Assembly: GCA_036939755.1 (NCBI GenBank)
Contig: JALLAZ010000951.1
Location: 1-11,126, forward strand
Length of the DNA: 11,126 nt
Source of the DNA: Stephanodiscus triporus
Taxonomy: Eukaryota > Bacillariophyta > Thalassiosirophyceae > Thalassiosirales > Thalassiosiraceae
Direction of reading: 5' to 3'
Position 1 is the first letter of the stretch, and every line of letters begins with the position of its first letter. Below are positions 7,171-11,126 of this stretch, one piece after another. A model generated the notes under the pieces. That model had not been told where the DNA came from, searched no databases, and worked only from the letters and a program-made list of their open reading frames with translations. The position numbers were made by a program, and so were the translations under genes.

Positions 7171-8264
7171 ATGGCGACAACTTTCCAGAGAATCGCATCG
7201 TCAGCTTTAATGCTCAGACGATTTTCCGACAGCGATAGCAGTGATACCGAACGCGGGATACCGACCAAGCATCCCCGGAGAAGCCGAAGAATAAAAAAAA
7301 TAACACGCAGCGTCTCGTCTGAAAATGGAGACACCTCAAAAATCCCAAGTAAAAAGGAAAGCTTTGACGCGGAAGCGTTTTTGGACAAGCGAGTCATGAC
7401 TCCGAGTCAAGAGCGATTCAATGCCATCACCATGATCCCCGGCATGATATACTGCTTGTATTTTATCCTCGCCGGATGCTGGATTACGGCAGGTGATCAG
7501 CAGGATGGCAGCCCCCTCCAACAGAGCGAAAATAGTGATTGGGAAGACATGGCGCGCGAAGCATTTGGCAGTGAGCATGGTTATGGGTGGAGAGGTAGCT
7601 TCGGGTGCATACATAGTTCGACATTTCCATACCTCACGGCACTCCCGCCGTTGCCAGTTGTTGCCGCTGCTGTTGGAATCCTTGTGCATTCCCCCTTCTC
7701 CATGCTGTATCATTGGGGCTATGCAACATATATTGAACCATCCCATCGCGTTAAACACTGGAGCAGAAGACTGGACCATGCGTTCATTCATTTCGCAAGC
7801 GCCTGTGCCGCGTACGCTACATCTGGCAGGCTCGACTTCTTCCTGCTGAATGCAGCTTTTAATATGGATTGCGCCTATAGGCAGTTCGAGGAAAAGGTTA
7901 GGCCAAGACGCAATCTCAATAGGATTGCCTCATCGGTTTTCCTTTACCTCCTTCCAGTTCTGGTATATAAGCAGTACTTTCTTTTCTTCCAATTTTTTGT
8001 GATGTTTGCGATGGGAGGGTGGGTGAGTTCTACTGACTTCAAATTTCTCTTGCATTGCTCTCTTATCGCATCGTTTCATTTCTCATGGCTCCCCTCCAAC
8101 AGTTATTTGTTCAGTATCCAATGGGTGGGTGGTCGCATGGTGTTTTTCATTTGGTGTTGTCCTTCCTCCCGCATCTTATCATGAAAGTTGCAACACAGCT
8201 GGAATCTAGTCAGCATCAAATCAGTCTGGCGGTGAAATGTATGGCCACGGATGTTCAGTTGTGA
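7171..8264 (+). CDS. Seven-helix CREST/PAQR (hemolysin III-like) membrane protein, two exons
   Basis: I read this as join(7171-8022, 8103-8264), giving 337 residues. The start has good context (GAAATGG). Residues 1-80 are Ser/Arg/Lys-rich and cytosolic in style. Seven hydrophobic segments follow, near 85-105, 154-187, 201-217, 221-236, 251-266, 268-284 and 294-314. Conserved positions match the CREST superfamily (PAQR receptors, hemolysin III, alkaline ceramidase): SMLYH with S177 and H181 at the end of TM2, RLDHAFIH with D202 in TM3, and SHGVFH with H296 and H300 in TM7. In that family these bind a catalytic metal for amide or lipid hydrolysis. The HxxxH is only encoded if the intron is removed; the unspliced frame runs to 8184 and loses it. 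An alternative acceptor at 8113-8114 keeps frame and removes four residues. Family assignment is by motif; substrate is unknown. Confidence 0.78.
8023..8102 (+). other. Predicted 80-base GT-AG intron, phase 0
   Basis: The donor is G|GTGAGT at 8023 and the acceptor is preceded by a pyrimidine-rich stretch ending CCAACAG at 8102. Length 80 fits short introns of diatoms and related algae. Splicing joins Trp284 to Leu285 and switches to the frame carrying the TM7 HxxxH motif. A second in-frame AG lies 12 bases downstream (8113-8114). Confidence 0.75.
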
Positions 8265-8705
8265 CTTTTCGGCTGGCCAGTCAAGAATGTACATATGTGT
8301 TTTCTGTGGTACTTGGAGCTTAGAATGGTAACATTACTTTTTAAAGATTGCCTATCGTACTATATTCATGATAGAAATCTTCAGTGATATTGTATATCAA
8401 GATGTCCTACATAAAAATTTTCCACTTCCTTTGTGCATAGCCATTATTACTCCTTCCATGCTGTCATCAACAATTCCGCAGTGCGGAAGAAGTTGAGTTC
8501 GCGTCCCGCCGAGGACTGACACTGTTACTTGCAGTTAACAGTTCGCAGCCATCAGCAGGATTACTTACAGCTCCTATATCAAATTGCATTGAATCACTAA
8601 ATGTATTGGATCAAATCACCCTGGAAATGTCTTTTTTTTAGGTGTTGTTCACTTGTCTAGCTCATATGAAAGCGGCTCTTGCCCATGTCTATGTCACATA
8701 TACTT
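8265..8705. other. Convergent 3' intergenic region
   Basis: This 441-base AT-rich gap lies between the stop codon of the CREST-like gene and the stop of the opposing LRAT-like gene. It should contain both 3' UTRs. On the minus strand an AATAAA hexamer overlaps the stop codon of the LRAT-like gene (8705-8710), which may or may not be used. I see no convincing gene or RNA here. Confidence 0.5.
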
Positions 8706-10688
8706 TTATTCAATATTGCTCCATTTCATGATGCATTCAACAAACACCTCAGGTTCTGCCTGCAACCAGAATTTTTCGGTCAGGTCGTTTGTTGCCTCGT
8801 TCCATTTATCATTTGCGACCTTCAGCAGAAACCATGGTGTACCCACAGCGGCAACACCGACAGTTGCAAATGCTGGTATTAGCCAAGGTTGGGTTGCAGC
8901 CGCGCCGATAGTTAGTCCGATGGCCGATTTACCGTATCCAATAGCAGATGAGTGAAGAAAAACCGACGCCTGAAATGTACTCCAACGCCCAGTCTTGCAC
9001 CAGACGGCAATACACTCTGAATTACTATTGAGAATGTGATATGGTGGCAGAATGCTTTCTCCATGCTCCAGAATGAATTTCGTGCGAGCAAGTACAAGCA
9101 AAGGAGGATCAGACCTCGGAATAATTTTCACTCGATTCATGGAATCTGTCTCCTCTTGTCCAATTTTTCCAGGTTCGACCTGTTTATCGTCAGCCGTTGA
9201 TGTAATATTAGTTGTTGCTGATTGGCTTGGATTATCTGTCTCCTTTTTCTGAGGAAAGATGTCCGTAAGAGATTTCACGAGGGAATCGTGCCATGAATTT
9301 CGTTTGGCGACTGTCGGCTTTCTCGCCGGTGAACGTGGACTGGCCCTAGAACGTTTTTCAATCTTATTAGCATCTGCAACCATTTGAGATAATGTTATCG
9401 GCTCATTCCCGATCCTATCAAGCTCTTTTGCTGCGGAATTGTCATCACAAGGAATAGGCAATTCGCCCAGTTTCACTGAGGGAATAGGTGCTTTGGTACT
9501 GATTTGCTCTGACACCTCCACTACTGCTAAAGCTTTACTTTCCAAAAGTAAATGCTCACCCTCGGTGCTTGAGAAGCTTATTGCCTGTTTCAACAGATTC
9601 TCTTTTGCTGTTGGACTTTCTTCGCCAAGCATTGCGGGACAATCTTCCTTGATACACTCTGGGCATTTTTTCCTGACAACAACCCAATGACCATCGTCCG
9701 CCTGCTTTTTTAACATAATTTCATTATGGTTGGCGCAATATCCCACGTCATTAACTTCATACCGGACAGATCTCCATGCTTTTTTATCATCTTTTTTCAC
9801 CTCGGCATCTCTGGCAAATGGTTTGACCACAGACATCCATAACTTTTCTGTCTGTTTGCCCAGATTTTCTAATCCTTTTTCAGTATGTCGGCCCAAATCT
9901 TCTAACTTTTTTCCAATACCTCCACCACCCTTCCCTGAAAGCAGTCCGCCTTCATAGTCCACCTTGCTCCATTTTCTTAGATCGGACCACTTCGTGAGTT
10001 TTATTACATTTAGCCGTTGGTTTTGCGTCTTCTTCATCGTGACGTGTTCCCATTTTTTGGTCACCCCAGCTAACAGCTCAGACTGCTCACCGTTGTTTGC
10101 ACCCAAGTATTCATCCTGGATTGCCTTGTTGAATTCGGCATTCTCTTCTTCCACTATTTTCATATCCTGTCGACGATGCGGCTCGACCATTTTTTTATCC
10201 TTATCAGTCTTCACGGACGTTATTCCAAAGTCACAGATAATTACTTCACTTTTGTCTTCGCTAACTTCCAGCACAATGCCATGAATTTGAATGGGCCAAA
10301 TAATGGGCAGCATATCCCATCTTATGATGTGGTCGCCCGGTACAAAGTTATGTTCGTATGGAGTTTCATCCACATGGGTGTCGTCGACCGGACCTTTGGG
10401 TGTCACAGCATTATCACGGGACGGGAAAGGCCAGTGAAGGTCGTAGTAAGATGATTTTGTCTCCGCCTCCTCCTCCTCTTCCTCCTCCCCCCCCTTCTTA
10501 TCGTCGTCGACATCGTCATTGTCGTCCCCTGCGCGATTGCCAGCGTCGACTGCCCGATCATCAGCGTCGATGGCGCTGCGGGACTCAGCTCCCAACCCAT
10601 CCTCAGCAACTACAGTTTCTTTTGCCATGGTTGAAGCGCCGTAGTTAGCGACGACCTGGGTGCCGTCTTTCTGTTTTTGTTGAACCAT
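8706..10688 (-). CDS. LRAT/NC-domain-like protein with split domain and hydrophobic C-terminus
   Basis: The frame runs from ATG at 10688 (context ACCATGG) to TAA at 8708-8706, 660 residues. M21 also has good context and could start a shorter form. Residues 30-78 are acidic with a run of seven Glu. The first half of an LRAT/NC (permuted NlpC/P60) fold lies at about 111-157: PGDH at 117-120, IHGI at 135-138 and a strand SEVIICDFG. The second half is at about 528-570: VLARTKFILEHGE, then YHILNSNSECIAVWCKTG, which aligns with the canonical YNLL..NCEHF...C motif. The Cys of NCEH appears as Ser557 and its His as Cys559, and the usual second His near 152 is Cys, so classical acyltransferase/thiol hydrolase activity is doubtful. 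The ~370-residue insertion carries two 11-residue amphipathic repeats (262-283) and a Cys/His cluster (318-350). The end (about 580-625) is hydrophobic, Gly/Ala-rich, suggesting membrane association. Confidence 0.75.
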   Translation of the reverse strand: MVQQKQKDGTQVVANYGASTMAKETVVAEDGLGAESRSAIDADDRAVDAGNRAGDDNDDVDDDKKGGEEEEEEEAETKSSYYDLHWPFPSRDNAVTPKGPVDDTHVDETPYEHNFVPGDHIIRWDMLPIIWPIQIHGIVLEVSEDKSEVIICDFGITSVKTDKDKKMVEPHRRQDMKIVEEENAEFNKAIQDEYLGANNGEQSELLAGVTKKWEHVTMKKTQNQRLNVIKLTKWSDLRKWSKVDYEGGLLSGKGGGGIGKKLEDLGRHTEKGLENLGKQTEKLWMSVVKPFARDAEVKKDDKKAWRSVRYEVNDVGYCANHNEIMLKKQADDGHWVVVRKKCPECIKEDCPAMLGEESPTAKENLLKQAISFSSTEGEHLLLESKALAVVEVSEQISTKAPIPSVKLGELPIPCDDNSAAKELDRIGNEPITLSQMVADANKIEKRSRASPRSPARKPTVAKRNSWHDSLVKSLTDIFPQKKETDNPSQSATTNITSTADDKQVEPGKIGQEETDSMNRVKIIPRSDPPLLVLARTKFILEHGESILPPYHILNSNSECIAVWCKTGRWSTFQASVFLHSSAIGYGKSAIGLTIGAAATQPWLIPAFATVGVAAVGTPWFLLKVANDKWNEATNDLTEKFWLQAEPEVFVECIMKWSNIE

Positions 10689-10844
10689 GGTATTGTAGAT
10701 GCCGTTGCGTTGCCGTTGATGAGAAAAGAGTGTTTTTATGTGGCACGATATCCCATATTCACCGCCACCCCTGGTGCCCTAACCGGCATATTTTTTAGGG
10801 ACGTCTGCCGATACACGTCACTTCGAGGGGGGTCACTTTTGTGG

Positions 10845-10859
10845 TGTTGTCACCGGTTT
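10845..10859 (+). repeat. 15-base direct repeat, copy 1 (TGTTGTCACCGGTTT)
   Basis: This word recurs exactly at 11109-11123, a 264-base offset, and both copies overlap GTCAC units of the array. It marks the longest exact match between units that I found. Confidence 0.7.
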
Positions 10860-11070
10860 TTTTTTATTTTATATGCGTCACGGAGGCATGTCCTAATATT
10901 ATAGCACGTCGCCATTTTTGTTAGTGAAAAAACAGTCATTGTCGTTTCACAACGCTTTATCGATGTCTAATTATTCGTTTTGTCACTTTTGCTCTAATAT
11001 ATATTGTAGCACGTCACGGGTGATTATAGTATTTTCATGTGCGTCACTGATTGGTTCATTGGCTTTTGAT

Positions 11071-11083
11071 TTACGTCACGTAA
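11071..11083. promoter_or_regulatory. 13-base palindrome TTACGT-C-ACGTAA (bZIP-like site)
   Basis: The two 6-base arms are perfect complements around a central C. ACGT-core sites of this type are typical of bZIP factors, and ACGTCA-type elements are known in CO2/cAMP-responsive diatom promoters. Binding here is inference. Confidence 0.45.
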
Positions 11084-11084
11084 T

Positions 11085-11106
11085 GCAAATACAATATTGT
11101 ATTTGC
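11085..11106. repeat. Perfect 22-base palindrome
   Basis: The half-site GCAAATACAAT (11085-11095) is followed directly by its reverse complement (11096-11106) with no mismatch and no spacer. It begins one base after the 13-base palindrome at 11071-11083. It could be a dimeric protein-binding site or a cruciform-prone element. Confidence 0.7.
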
Positions 11107-11108
11107 GC

Positions 11109-11123
11109 TGTTGTCACCGGTTT
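11109..11123 (+). repeat. 15-base direct repeat, copy 2
   Basis: This is the second exact copy of the word at 10845-10859. It lies three bases from the window end, so further copies may follow outside. Confidence 0.7.
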
Positions 11124-11126
11124 GTT

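Larger units (their letters stand above)
10689..11126. promoter_or_regulatory. AT-rich upstream region of LRAT-like gene
   Basis: This 438-base stretch lies upstream of the minus-strand start at 10688 and continues to the window edge. It has no protein-like open frame. It contains the GTCAC array from 10817 onward, a repeated 15-base word and two palindromes, described separately. Part of it is likely promoter of the LRAT-like gene or of a gene beyond the window. Confidence 0.45.
10817..11126 (+). repeat. Quasi-periodic array of GTCAC words (~30-base spacing)
   Basis: Exact GTCAC occurs at 10817, 10832, 10849, 10877, 10982, 11013, 11043, 11075 and 11113, all on the plus strand. Degenerate members fill the gap at 10908 (GTCGC), 10935 (GTCAT) and 10965 (GTCTA). 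Successive spacings are 15, 17, 28, 31, 27, 30, 30, 17, 31, 30, 32 and 38 bases, so most units are close to 30 bases. Spacers are AT-rich and mostly unlike each other, with partial matches such as TAGCACGTC at 10902 and 11007. The core often reads CGTCAC or ACGTCA, a CRE/bZIP-like half-site. It may be a decayed minisatellite or a cluster of binding sites. Confidence 0.6.

Noticed and set aside
8653..8955. Plus-strand frame overlapping the 3' end of the LRAT-like gene
   Set aside because: It is antisense to the conserved hydrophobic C-terminus and shows no domain.
10817..11126. CRISPR array interpretation of the ~30-base periodic repeats
   Set aside because: The shared unit is only about five bases, spacers vary in length, and the window is eukaryotic with no cas genes.

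Overview
This window looks like nuclear DNA of a single-celled eukaryotic alga, most likely a stramenopile and probably a diatom. The reasons are widely spaced monocistronic genes on both strands, one short GT-AG intron, eukaryotic-only domain architectures (IQ plus WW repeats, nucleolin-like RRMs, a CREST-type seven-helix membrane protein), an aspartate aminotransferase with a signal-peptide-like leader, and an LRAT/NC-like protein with a long C-terminal extension. The lineage call is inference from gene style, not from a marker gene.

Layout from left to right. 1-1010 (minus): 5' portion of a nucleolin/Nsr1-like protein with acidic and lysine-rich low complexity and two RRMs, running off the left edge. 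1011-1282: divergent promoter region. 1283-2686 (plus): complete PLP-dependent aspartate aminotransferase with a leader. 2687-2890: short gap between convergent 3' ends. 2891-3541 (minus): small hypothetical protein with an internal repeat and a coiled coil. 3542-4043: spacer with two potential hairpins. 4044-6560 (minus): 838-residue protein with five IQ-like motifs, long charged helices, two WW domains and a Cys-rich tail. 6561-7170: divergent promoter region. 7171-8264 (plus): two-exon membrane protein; removing an 80-base intron gives an HxxxH motif that completes a CREST/PAQR-type signature. 8265-8705: gap between convergent 3' ends. 8706-10688 (minus): 660-residue LRAT/NC-like protein with a split domain and substituted catalytic positions. 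10689-11126: AT-rich spacer with a quasi-periodic array of GTCAC words and two adjacent perfect palindromes.

The genes do not form an operon or an obvious pathway. The two left-hand genes are visibly GC-rich with strong G/C third-position preference, while the rest of the window is much closer to balanced. The items most worth a second look are the GTCAC array with its palindromes at the right end, the degenerate split LRAT/NC protein, and the intron-dependent CREST motif with near-identical direct repeats around its splice sites.
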